DNA of 53,409 nt. Origin: Acidimicrobiaceae bacterium. GTDB taxonomy: Bacteria > Actinomycetota > Acidimicrobiia > Acidimicrobiales > RAAP-2. Position 1 is the first letter of the stretch, and each line of letters opens with the position of its first letter. Location: positions 1 through 53,409 of the forward strand of contig PLHF01000056.1 of assembly GCA_003138855.1 (NCBI GenBank). Reading direction: 5' to 3'. Below, piece by piece: positions 20,334-27,306 of the stretch. Under the pieces are notes generated by a model. That model saw nothing but the letters and a program-made list of their open reading frames with translations, was not told the DNA's origin and searched no databases. Made by a program: the position numbers and the translations under genes.

Positions 20334-22040
20334 ATGCTCAGAAGTGGCCTCGGCCGAGCGAGCAGCGTGCTGGATCCAGACGATGAGCGAAACCTGGCCA
20401 GGCTGCTCGGCGACCTTCCCGACATCGTCTTCGTGGTCGACTCCGGCGGCCGACTGCGGTGGGTGAACCATGCCGGTGAGTCCCTGTTCGGCCGCACGCT
20501 CCACGACTCGATCGGCCTGTCGGGACTCGACTACGTCCACCCTGACGACCTGGAACTGGTCCTGCGCTCGCTCACCAGCGTGCAGAACAAGGAGATCGGT
20601 ACGCCGATCGAGATCCGCTTCCGGACGCCCGCTGGGTGGCGACTGATGGAACTGGTCGGTACGCCGGTGGCCTGGCTCGAGGAAGGTGCGGTGCTCCTCG
20701 TACTGAGGGATCTGACGCAGCGCCGACGTTTCGAGCTCGTCCACGATCACGACGCCCGCTTCCGGTCCATCGTGCAGAACTCGGCAACGGTCACCATGCT
20801 GGTCTCGCCGGACGGCATCGTCGAGTCGGTGTCCGGGGCGCTCACTCGTCTGGTGGGACAAGACCCGGAGCTCGTCGAGGGACGACCGTTGGCCGAACTG
20901 GTGCGCGAAGAAGACCGTCCAGCCGTCGCATCCGCGCTGGAGCGCGCATCGCGGGGAACCTCGGCTGCCGCTCCGGTGACCGTCTCGTTGGACCTCCTGC
21001 GCCACGGGGGCAACGGGACGGTGCCGTTCGAACTCGCCCTCGTGAACCTGATCGACGATCCGACCGTCGGAGGATACGTGGTCTCCGGTCACGACATCAC
21101 GGCGCGGACCCTTGCCGAGACCGACCTGCACAACACCCTTTCGCTCCTGACGGCGACACTGGACGCCACCGCCGACGGGATTCTCGTCGTCGACGGCAAT
21201 GGCCGCTTCGTCAGTTTCAACCATCGGTTTGCCGAGATGTGGCACCTGCCCGACTGGATCTTGGAGCAGCGGGACGACCCGACGGCGATTGCATTCGTCC
21301 GCGATCAGCTGGTCCAGCCGGACTCGTTCGTGGCCAAGGTGGACGAGCTCTACGAGGATCGCGAGGCCGAGAGCTTCGACCTCCTCGAGTTCACCGACGG
21401 CCGGGTGTTCGAGCGCTACTCGAAACCCCAAAAGGTCGACGGCACCATCGTCGGACGCGCGTGGAGCTTCCGTGATGTGACCGACCGCAAACGGCTCGAG
21501 GAACGCCTCTCCTACCAGGCGTTCCACGACTCATTGACCGACCTCGGCAATCGGGCCCTCTTCCAGGACCGCCTCGAGCACGCCGTCGAACGGATCGGAC
21601 GCACCCATGGTCATCTCGCCGTCCTCTTCCTCGACGTGGACAACTTCAAGAAGATCAACGACACCCTTGGGCACTCGGCAGGTGACGAGTTCCTCCACGC
21701 CATGGCCGGGGGCCTCGTCCAATGCCTGCGCAAGGCCGACACTGCGGCGCGCCTCGGGGGCGACGAGTTCGGCGTCCTCGTCGAGGAGCTCGCTGACCCG
21801 GAGGACGCCGTCACCTTGGCCGAGCGCATTCTCCAGGCGACACGCGGGATGCTGAAGATCGCCGGCGCGGATGCGGCGGCGACGGTGAGCATCGGGATCG
21901 CGTTCGACATGGCCGGCATCACCGGCGATCAGCTGCTGATCAACGCTGACCTTGCCATGTATGCCGCCAAGGAACGCGGCGGGGACTGTTACGCGGAGTT
22001 CGTGAATGCAATGCACGACACTGTCGGCAGGCCCTCTTGA
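20334..22040 (+). CDS. diguanylate cyclase with three PAS domains
   Basis: Predicted to make cyclic di-GMP in response to signals sensed by PAS domains. The 568-residue protein has no membrane segments, so it is cytoplasmic. PAS 1 is about residues 23-125, PAS 2 138-255 and PAS 3 265-385 (GILVVDGNGRFVSFNHRFAEMW). They are followed by a GGDEF domain from about 395. The active-site motif is intact (GGDEF, 475-479), and RKAD at 466-469 lies exactly five residues before it, so the product-inhibition I-site is present. There is no EAL domain. Upstream GATGCT six nt before the ATG is a weak leaderless -10. Ligands of the PAS domains cannot be read from sequence. Confidence 0.95.
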   Translation: MLRSGLGRASSVLDPDDERNLARLLGDLPDIVFVVDSGGRLRWVNHAGESLFGRTLHDSIGLSGLDYVHPDDLELVLRSLTSVQNKEIGTPIEIRFRTPAGWRLMELVGTPVAWLEEGAVLLVLRDLTQRRRFELVHDHDARFRSIVQNSATVTMLVSPDGIVESVSGALTRLVGQDPELVEGRPLAELVREEDRPAVASALERASRGTSAAAPVTVSLDLLRHGGNGTVPFELALVNLIDDPTVGGYVVSGHDITARTLAETDLHNTLSLLTATLDATADGILVVDGNGRFVSFNHRFAEMWHLPDWILEQRDDPTAIAFVRDQLVQPDSFVAKVDELYEDREAESFDLLEFTDGRVFERYSKPQKVDGTIVGRAWSFRDVTDRKRLEERLSYQAFHDSLTDLGNRALFQDRLEHAVERIGRTHGHLAVLFLDVDNFKKINDTLGHSAGDEFLHAMAGGLVQCLRKADTAARLGGDEFGVLVEELADPEDAVTLAERILQATRGMLKIAGADAAATVSIGIAFDMAGITGDQLLINADLAMYAAKERGGDCYAEFVNAMHDTVGRPS

Positions 22041-22089
22041 ACGAGCTGCCGGGGCCGCTGCCCTCGGCGACCGTGTCGACCGGTGGTGA

Positions 22090-22746
22090 CTAGCTGTGGG
22101 CCGGCTCGTAGTAGGGGTTGGTGCCGTCGGCATGGTCGGTGACGTCGACGATGTTGGCGATCTCGGGGATAGCCTCACGAAGGATCACCTCGATCCCCTG
22201 CGACAGGGTGGCCTTGGCCATGCCGCACCCTTGACACCCACCGCTGAGTCGTAGGTAGACCGAGGCCTCCTCGACGGCCACCAGATCGGCCCGGCCCCCG
22301 TGGGAGGCGATGCTCGGGTTCACCTGTTCCTCCAGCACCGAGACCACCCGTCGCGCCAACGGATCGGAGAGTTCGACTTCCGGGGTCGAGGCCATGCCCT
22401 TGAGGGTCGGAGCGGAAGGGGTGTTCGGGTTCACGACCACCAGCCCGCCCTCGCCAGAGGCGTCGGTGACGAAGTCGAGGGTGGCTCCCTGGAGCCTGCC
22501 CACACTCGATTCGGGGACCACGACCGGCAACTCGTCGTCGTACTGCACGACGTCGCTGGTGGTGGCGTCGGAGAGTGCCTGGAAGTACATGTCGTAGGCG
22601 TAGGCACCGTTGTTCACGTCGTTGACCTCGAGCCACAGGGCCAGAGAGTCCGACTCGGACTCGTTGGTCAGCACCTCGAGCACGGAGGCACGCGCCTCGC
22701 CGGTGATCGCCAGCACCGGACGGATGTCCTCACCGTCTTCACCCAT
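22090..22746 (-). CDS. nfuA: NfuA-type iron-sulfur cluster carrier
   Basis: Predicted carrier that binds a Fe-S cluster and passes it to client proteins. The 218-residue product has an N-terminal A-type-like domain without its cysteines (about 1-110, VLAITGEARASVLEVL ... GATLDFV) followed by a Nfu domain with VNPSIASHGGRADLVAVEE and the cluster-binding Cys171-x2-Cys174 in GGCQGCGMA. This degenerate A-type plus Nfu layout is that of E. coli NfuA. I chose ATG at 22746: TATGAT lies 7 nt upstream of it. Two ATG codons at 22758 and 22755 are in frame but overlap that box. It is transcribed away from a cysteine-rich protein gene starting 19 bases away. Confidence 0.93.
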   Translation of the reverse strand: MGEDGEDIRPVLAITGEARASVLEVLTNESESDSLALWLEVNDVNNGAYAYDMYFQALSDATTSDVVQYDDELPVVVPESSVGRLQGATLDFVTDASGEGGLVVVNPNTPSAPTLKGMASTPEVELSDPLARRVVSVLEEQVNPSIASHGGRADLVAVEEASVYLRLSGGCQGCGMAKATLSQGIEVILREAIPEIANIVDVTDHADGTNPYYEPAHS

Positions 22747-22752
22747 GCCTGT

Positions 22753-22759
22753 CATCATA
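22753..22759. promoter_or_regulatory. shared bidirectional -10 region, nfuA / cysteine-rich protein
   Basis: The seven bases read TATGATG on the minus strand and CATCATA on the plus strand. On the minus strand TATGAT is followed by 7 nt and the nfuA ATG. On the plus strand CATCAT is followed by 6 nt (AAGGCG) and the GTG of the divergent gene. Both genes would then be leaderless from one symmetric box. Confidence 0.55.
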
Positions 22760-22764
22760 AGGCG

Positions 22765-23514
22765 GTGTCGACATCCAACAAGCACGTCCCGGCGGAAACC
22801 CACGAGTGGGTCAGCTTCGACGACCCCGGCGAGGAGCGCACCTGGCTCTTCGACGTCACCTTTCTGTCCAGCCGCTGGACGTGCATCTTCGGGCACGGTT
22901 GCCAGGGGGTGCTGACCGGCCCGGCACCGGAGCTGGTGCAGGGCTGCTGCTCCTACGGCGCCCACTTCACCGGCAAGAAGGACGCACGCACCGTGGAGCA
23001 GTCCGCCGCCACACTGTCGCCGGACATATGGCAGTTCCACAGGCAGGGCCAGAAAGGGGTGGTCAAGAAGCTGCCCGACGGTGACCTCGGAACCCGGCTG
23101 GTGGAGGGCGCCTGCATCTTCCTCAACCGCCCCGGGTTCCCGGCCGGGCCCGGTTGCGCGCTGCACCTGGCCGCCGAGGCACAGGGGCGCAGTCACGTCG
23201 AGCTCAAACCGGAGGTGTGCTGGCAGCTACCTCTGCGTCGCGAGGACGAGACCTCGCCCGACGGGCGTGTCACGTCGGTGGTCCGGCAGTGGGACCGCCG
23301 CCACTGGGGCGAGGGTGGCGAGGAGTTCCACTGGTGGTGCACCGAGGACCCGGCTGCCTTCGTCGGGCACGCACCGGTCTACGTCACCATGCGGATCGAG
23401 CTCGAGACGATGGCAGGCAAGAAGGTCTACAAGAGGCTGGCCGCCTACCTGGATGAGCGGACGGCCCCGGACGCCCGGATCACCCTGCTTCCGCACCCGA
23501 CCGTCCGCCGATGA
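22765..23514 (+). CDS. conserved cysteine-cluster protein (YkgJ/DUF3109-like)
   Basis: A soluble 249-residue protein of unknown function that resembles conserved actinobacterial hypothetical proteins with a zinc or iron-sulfur cysteine cluster. It has eight cysteines, Cys40, 46, 61, 62, 117, 131, 152 and 192, set in motifs such as WTCIFGHGCQG, QGCCSYGAHF, GACIFLNRPGF, GPGCALH, PEVCWQLPLR and HWWCTE. Aromatic residues and Gly/Pro surround them, as in YkgJ-type metal clusters. The GTG at 22765 is used because nothing better lies upstream and CATCAT is 6 nt before it. Its promoter region is shared with nfuA, so a role as an Fe-S client is possible. The family name is tentative. Confidence 0.75.
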   Translation: MSTSNKHVPAETHEWVSFDDPGEERTWLFDVTFLSSRWTCIFGHGCQGVLTGPAPELVQGCCSYGAHFTGKKDARTVEQSAATLSPDIWQFHRQGQKGVVKKLPDGDLGTRLVEGACIFLNRPGFPAGPGCALHLAAEAQGRSHVELKPEVCWQLPLRREDETSPDGRVTSVVRQWDRRHWGEGGEEFHWWCTEDPAAFVGHAPVYVTMRIELETMAGKKVYKRLAAYLDERTAPDARITLLPHPTVRR

Positions 23515-23542
23515 GGTCAGTGGGGGTACGGGCCGGTGCGGG

Positions 23543-23752
23543 TCACTCGGCCAGTGGGTCGTCCTCGGCCAACGACGCGTCCCGCGGCGTGGTGCCCAGG
23601 ATCTCGTCGTAGTCGTCCTCCGTTGCCAGACACCACGCCGCGTGCTTGTCATCCGGCTCGGCACCGCACTCGGGGCAGCGCCTACTGGCGGTCGCGACCG
23701 ACCGCTTCAGACTGCGCGCTTCTTCGAAGCGGCGATGGCGTCCCTTCTTCAC
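23543..23752 (-). CDS. small zinc-knuckle protein, 69 aa
   Basis: I do not recognise a named family. The N-terminus is strongly basic (VKKGRHRRFEEARSLKRS), followed by a probable zinc site RRCPECGAEPDDKHAAWC, spaced C-x2-C-x8-H-x3-C, and an acidic C-terminus ending in AEDDPLAE. GTG at 23752 is chosen because AGGAG lies 8 nt before it. A TACACT box at 23836-23841 on the minus strand is a possible -10 with a leader of about 75 nt. The basic tail plus zinc knuckle suggests nucleic-acid or ribosome contact, but this is inference. Confidence 0.6.
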   Translation of the reverse strand: MKKGRHRRFEEARSLKRSVATASRRCPECGAEPDDKHAAWCLATEDDYDEILGTTPRDASLAEDDPLAE

Positions 23753-23880
23753 GGCAACAACTCCTCGCCCCACCATGGGTGGCACGGCCCCCGCCCCTCA
23801 AGCGCCGGGGTGGCCACCGATCACCAGTGCTCTTGAGTGTAGTGCGGGGTATCGGCGCTCGTCGCGCGTCGGCGCCCCGC

Positions 23881-23886
23881 TACCAT
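23881..23886 (+). promoter_or_regulatory. -10 box (leaderless) of the 78-aa gene
   Basis: TACCAT followed by exactly six bases (CGCACT) and the GTG start at 23893; no Shine-Dalgarno sequence is present. Confidence 0.5.
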
Positions 23887-23892
23887 CGCACT

Positions 23893-24129
23893 GTGCCCGA
23901 TCAATTCGATCCCGACGCCATGGTCAACCGGTTCCGGGCCCGAGCCGAAGCGGTCCGGTCGCGCGGCCTTCCGCCCGTGGAGGGGCCCGATCGCCAACGG
24001 TTCAAGGAGCAGGCGCAGTTGGACTTCATGGACTTCGCCATGCTCGGGGACGCCGAGGCCTCCGTCGAGGACGGGATCCTCACCTTCCGGATCGACCTTC
24101 GCCCGGCTGCTCCGCCGACCGACGACTGA
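23893..24129 (+). CDS. small hypothetical protein, 78 aa
   Basis: An unrecognised, highly charged protein. It begins VPDQFDPDAMVNRFRARAEAVRSRGLP, continues with a helical stretch FKEQAQLDFMDFAMLGDAE and ends with a short beta-like segment DGILTFRIDLRP. It has no cysteines, signal peptide or membrane segment. The start rests on the TACCAT box six bases before GTG, and coding bias of the frame fits. It converges on the flavin reductase gene with a 39-base gap. Confidence 0.55.
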   Translation: MPDQFDPDAMVNRFRARAEAVRSRGLPPVEGPDRQRFKEQAQLDFMDFAMLGDAEASVEDGILTFRIDLRPAAPPTDD

Positions 24130-24168
24130 GCACCGGGCCGGCCGGGCGCGGGGTCGGCCGCGATGCAC

Positions 24169-24786
24169 TCATCCCCCGTAGTTCAACCGGGTGTCCCTCA
24201 TCTGCAGGACCGCTGTGGTCTCCTCCTCGGTCCCGGCATCCGACGCGGCCGGTCCCTCTCCGGCGTCGACCACTTCTCCGACGACGAGCACGTGGCTCCC
24301 CGGCCCCCCTGCGTCCTCGTCCCACCCGAAGGAGTGGCGAACCTCGCAGGCCAGCCAGGCGAGGGCCGAGGAGAGGCACGGGAGCCCTCCGCTCACTTCG
24401 TGCACCGGCACCCCCTGCATCGAGCGGGCGCTCCCGCGCTCGTCGAGTTCCATGTCCTGCACCGGCTTGACGAACCGGCGGATCACCGCACGCTCGGAGC
24501 GTGGGAGCACGCTGACCGAAAACCCTCCGCCCCCCTCGATCAGGCTGCGTGTCACCGACCCGGCCTCGACGGAGACCGCCACCAACTTCGGTGCGGTGGC
24601 CACCTGCATCACCCAGTTGCAGGTCATCAGGTTGCGTCGCCGGCCGGCACGGCTGCCCACCACGAACAGCCCGGTCGGCATCGACCACAGCACCCGCCGC
24701 CGCATCCGGTCGTACTCCTCGGGAGTACGTCCCACGGGGACCGGGCCCACGGCGCGGTCAGGAAGCGGCATCGCCGCTCCGGACAT
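24169..24786 (-). CDS. flavin reductase-like FMN-binding protein
   Basis: The 205-residue protein has the flavin reductase-like split-barrel fold: LWSMPTGLFVVGSRAGRRRNLMTCNWVMQVATAPKLVAVSVE is the FMN-binding N-terminal block, then SLIEGGGGFSVSVLP, and a central ALAWLACEVRHSF, with HVLVVGEVVDAG towards the C-terminus. Members reduce FMN with NAD(P)H for partner monooxygenases or are stand-alone FMN proteins; no monooxygenase gene is near. It follows the lipoprotein gene by 39 bases and may be the last gene of the tyrS unit. Confidence 0.85.
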   Translation of the reverse strand: MSGAAMPLPDRAVGPVPVGRTPEEYDRMRRRVLWSMPTGLFVVGSRAGRRRNLMTCNWVMQVATAPKLVAVSVEAGSVTRSLIEGGGGFSVSVLPRSERAVIRRFVKPVQDMELDERGSARSMQGVPVHEVSGGLPCLSSALAWLACEVRHSFGWDEDAGGPGSHVLVVGEVVDAGEGPAASDAGTEEETTAVLQMRDTRLNYGG

Positions 24787-24825
24787 CCGTCACCGGCCCG
24801 ACCGGGCCACCCACCTGGTCATCGA

Positions 24826-25350
24826 TCACCCGGCGAATGGATCCCCTCCAGCGTCGGTCGGATTCGTGGTGGAGGTCGACGGCATGTGCCCGGTGATGGC
24901 CTCGATGCGGCCGACCGCAACGGCCAGCAGCGGAGCCATCTTGCGGCGCTCGGATGCCGAGCGCCGGAGGAGCGCAGCGTTCCCCGACGCGCCCTTGTAG
25001 CAGTCGTCGCCGGCGGCCGACGCGTCCACGTAGGCGTTGTTCAGATCGTTGGTCAGTTGGTCGTCCGGCGTCGGGAGGTTGCCGATGGCTGTCTGGGCAT
25101 CGTTGGTCAGCAGAGCGCACACGGTGCGTATGGCGGCCGGGGCGTTGTGCTGGGACAGCGCCAGGTCCACGTTGCGACCGTCCACCTCGAGTGTCCCGAT
25201 GGCTCCCCCGCCCCCGCCGGTGACCCACGAATCGATCTGCGCCGACGGCGTGCCCGAGTGCTCCAGGCTGGCGCAGCCCGCCAGGCCGGCGGAGCCGAAG
25301 AGGACGGCTGCCGCCACGAGTGCCGGTCGCAGCGCCGGGCGGAGGCCCAC
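24826..25350 (-). CDS. putative lipoprotein, 174 aa
   Basis: A secreted, lipid-anchored protein of unknown function. The N-terminus has an Arg-containing n-region, a hydrophobic stretch ALVAAAVLFGSAGLAGC and a lipobox LAGC, so Cys26 would be acylated after cleavage by LspA (encoded at the right end of this window). The mature part is helical, with NAPAAIRTVCALLTNDAQTAIGNLPTPDDQLTNDLNNAYVDASAAGDDCYKG. Two cysteines there could form a disulfide. GTG at 25350 is my choice; a TTG at 25379, overlapping the DUF3151 stop, is an alternative that adds 10 residues. Confidence 0.7.
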   Translation of the reverse strand: MGLRPALRPALVAAAVLFGSAGLAGCASLEHSGTPSAQIDSWVTGGGGGAIGTLEVDGRNVDLALSQHNAPAAIRTVCALLTNDAQTAIGNLPTPDDQLTNDLNNAYVDASAAGDDCYKGASGNAALLRRSASERRKMAPLLAVAVGRIEAITGHMPSTSTTNPTDAGGDPFAG

Positions 25351-25376
25351 GCCGGCCGCGCGTGGCGTCCGGGAAG

Positions 25377-25850
25377 TCAAGCGGGGATACCCGTCCAGTC
25401 CGGACGCCACGACGGATCGAGCTGGCGCAGGAACTGGGCGCAACGCTCCTCTTCGGCGTGTTCGCCGATCCCCCCGGCCGCGGACCGCAGGCCGTCGAGG
25501 CAGCGCAGGAACCCGCGATTGCTCTCGTGGGCCCAGCGCACCAACCCGGAGCCCTTCCACCCGGCACCCCGCAGGGCGTCGAGGCCCCGGTGGTAGCCCA
25601 CCCGGAAGCAGGCGTAGGCCTCCACGTCGTCCCGGGCCAACGAACCGAGGGCCGCCCAGGCTGCGAGGGACATCGGATCGGATCGGACGACGTCGGAAAC
25701 GGCATGGCGGCGGCGGTCGGCGGGCTGGGTGAGGGCCGACTCGAGCCCGACTCGAACCGCATCGGGCTCTGACGGCAGGATCGTCTCGGGCAGGCCCGCG
25801 GTCAGCCGGACGGGCGACGTGTCGGACGGTGGCGGGCCGGGGAAGCTCAT
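25377..25850 (-). CDS. DUF3151 family protein
   Basis: A 157-residue cytoplasmic protein of the actinobacterial DUF3151 family, whose function is unknown. The diagnostic block is AYACFRVGYHRGLDALRGAGWKG, followed by VRWAHESNRGFLRCLDGLRSAAGGIGEHAEEERCAQFLRQLDP, which is almost invariant in the family and looks like a helical repeat fold. It lies 72 bases downstream of tyrS. Confidence 0.88.
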   Translation of the reverse strand: MSFPGPPPSDTSPVRLTAGLPETILPSEPDAVRVGLESALTQPADRRRHAVSDVVRSDPMSLAAWAALGSLARDDVEAYACFRVGYHRGLDALRGAGWKGSGLVRWAHESNRGFLRCLDGLRSAAGGIGEHAEEERCAQFLRQLDPSWRPDWTGIPA

Positions 25851-25922
25851 GTCCGACAGTGTAGGACCGGGCCCGACGGGGCCAGGGTCGCCGGAAAGCG
25901 CCGACCACCGCCGGCCCGGCCG

Positions 25923-27209
25923 TCAGCCGAAACGCACCAGCCGGTACTCCTTCTTGCCCCGACGGAGCACCACGTACCGCCCCGCCAGCAGATCGTCCGG
26001 GCCGATCAGGCGGCCCGGGTCACCCTCACGCCGGTTGTTGACGTAGGCACCCCCCTGCTCCACGGTGGTCCGGGCCCTGCCCTTGGAGGGGGCGATGCCC
26101 GTCTCGACCAGGAGATCTACGAGCGGCACCCCCTGGCCATCCAGGCGCCCGCGGGAAAGTGCGGTCGACGGTGCGTCGGCGAAGACGTCGAGGAGGGTGC
26201 GCTCGTCCAGCATCGCCACTTCCTCGCCGAAGAGCGCGGCAGCGGCATGTTCGGCCCGCCCGGTCTCGGCGGGACCGTGGACCAGGGTGCACACCTGTCG
26301 GGCCAACCCCCGTTGCGCCTCGCGCCGTTCGGGGTGCTCCGCGGTGGCCGCATCGAGCTCGAGGATCGCCCCGTGGGGCAGGAAGGTGAAGTAGCGGAGG
26401 TACTCGCCGACCACCTCGTCCTCGCTCCGGAAGAAGAACTGGTAGAGCTGGTAGGGACTGGTCCGCTCGGGGTCGAGCCACACCGTGCCGGTCTCGGTCT
26501 TGCCGAACTTGGTGCCGTCGGACTTGAGCACCAGCGGCGTGGTCAGCCCCCAGGCCTCCTGGCGGCGTACCTTTCGGATCAGCTCGATCCCCATGGTGAT
26601 GTTCCCCCACTGGTCGCTCCCTCCCAGCTGGAGCCGGCATCCGAAAGCATCGAACAGGTGGAGGAAGTCGAAGGCCTGCAGGAGCATGTAGCTGAACTCG
26701 GTGTAGGAGATGCCCTGGTCGGCGCGTGACAGGCGCGACCTCACCGAGTCCTTGGCCACCATCTGGTTGACCGTGAAGTGCTTGCCCACGTCACGCAGGA
26801 AGTCGAACAGGTGCATCGGCTGGAGCCAGTCGGCATTGTCGACCAGCAGGGCCCGCGAGCCCTCGTCGCCCCCGCCGAACTCGATGAAGCGCTGCAGCTG
26901 CCCGTGGATTCCCTCCAGGTTGGCCTGCAGTTCCTCTGCGGACAGCAGGGACCGCTCCTCGGACTTTCCCCCCGGGTCCCCGACGAACCCGGTGCCTCCC
27001 CCGGCCACGGCGATGGGGCGGTGGCCGGCCAGCTGCAGCCGCCGGAGGTTGCAGACCTGGAGGAGGTGTCCCACGTGCAGGCTGTCCGCCGTGGGGTCGA
27101 ACCCGCTGTAGGCGGTGATCCGGTCGGCGTTCAAACGGCCCTCGAGGGCGGGGTCGGTCATCTGATGGATCAGTCCGCGGAAGCGGAGGTCCTCGACAAG
27201 GTCGGCCAT
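25923..27209 (-). CDS. tyrS: tyrosyl-tRNA synthetase
   Basis: Charges tRNA-Tyr. The 428-residue class I synthetase has the HIGH-type motif LHVGHLLQ, the tyrosine site LLQAFDFLHL and LQLGGSDQWGNITMG, the KMSKS-type loop KFGKTETG, and a C-terminal S4 RNA-binding domain (SKGRARTTVEQGGAYVNNRRE). ATG at 27209 gives the conserved start MADLVEDLRFRGLIHQ; the longer frame to 27314 runs into the divergent gene. There is no T-box-like leader: the predicted leader is only about 29 nt from the TAGCGT box. Confidence 0.97.
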   Translation of the reverse strand: MADLVEDLRFRGLIHQMTDPALEGRLNADRITAYSGFDPTADSLHVGHLLQVCNLRRLQLAGHRPIAVAGGGTGFVGDPGGKSEERSLLSAEELQANLEGIHGQLQRFIEFGGGDEGSRALLVDNADWLQPMHLFDFLRDVGKHFTVNQMVAKDSVRSRLSRADQGISYTEFSYMLLQAFDFLHLFDAFGCRLQLGGSDQWGNITMGIELIRKVRRQEAWGLTTPLVLKSDGTKFGKTETGTVWLDPERTSPYQLYQFFFRSEDEVVGEYLRYFTFLPHGAILELDAATAEHPERREAQRGLARQVCTLVHGPAETGRAEHAAAALFGEEVAMLDERTLLDVFADAPSTALSRGRLDGQGVPLVDLLVETGIAPSKGRARTTVEQGGAYVNNRREGDPGRLIGPDDLLAGRYVVLRRGKKEYRLVRFG

Positions 27210-27244
27210 CTTCTCAGCCTGCCACGTCGCCGTCGCAGGCACGG

Positions 27245-27254
27245 ACGCTACGAT
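27245..27254. promoter_or_regulatory. overlapping divergent -10 boxes, tyrS / carotenoid oxygenase
   Basis: The ten bases ACGCTACGAT hold TACGAT on the plus strand (27249-27254) and TAGCGT on the minus strand (27250-27245), overlapping by two bases. The plus box would serve the carotenoid oxygenase gene with a leader of about 47 nt; the minus box would serve tyrS with about 29 nt. Confidence 0.45.
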
Positions 27255-27306
27255 CATCATCCGGTTCGCCCGGACCGATCCGCCAAGCAACGGCCAGGAG
27301 AGCTCC

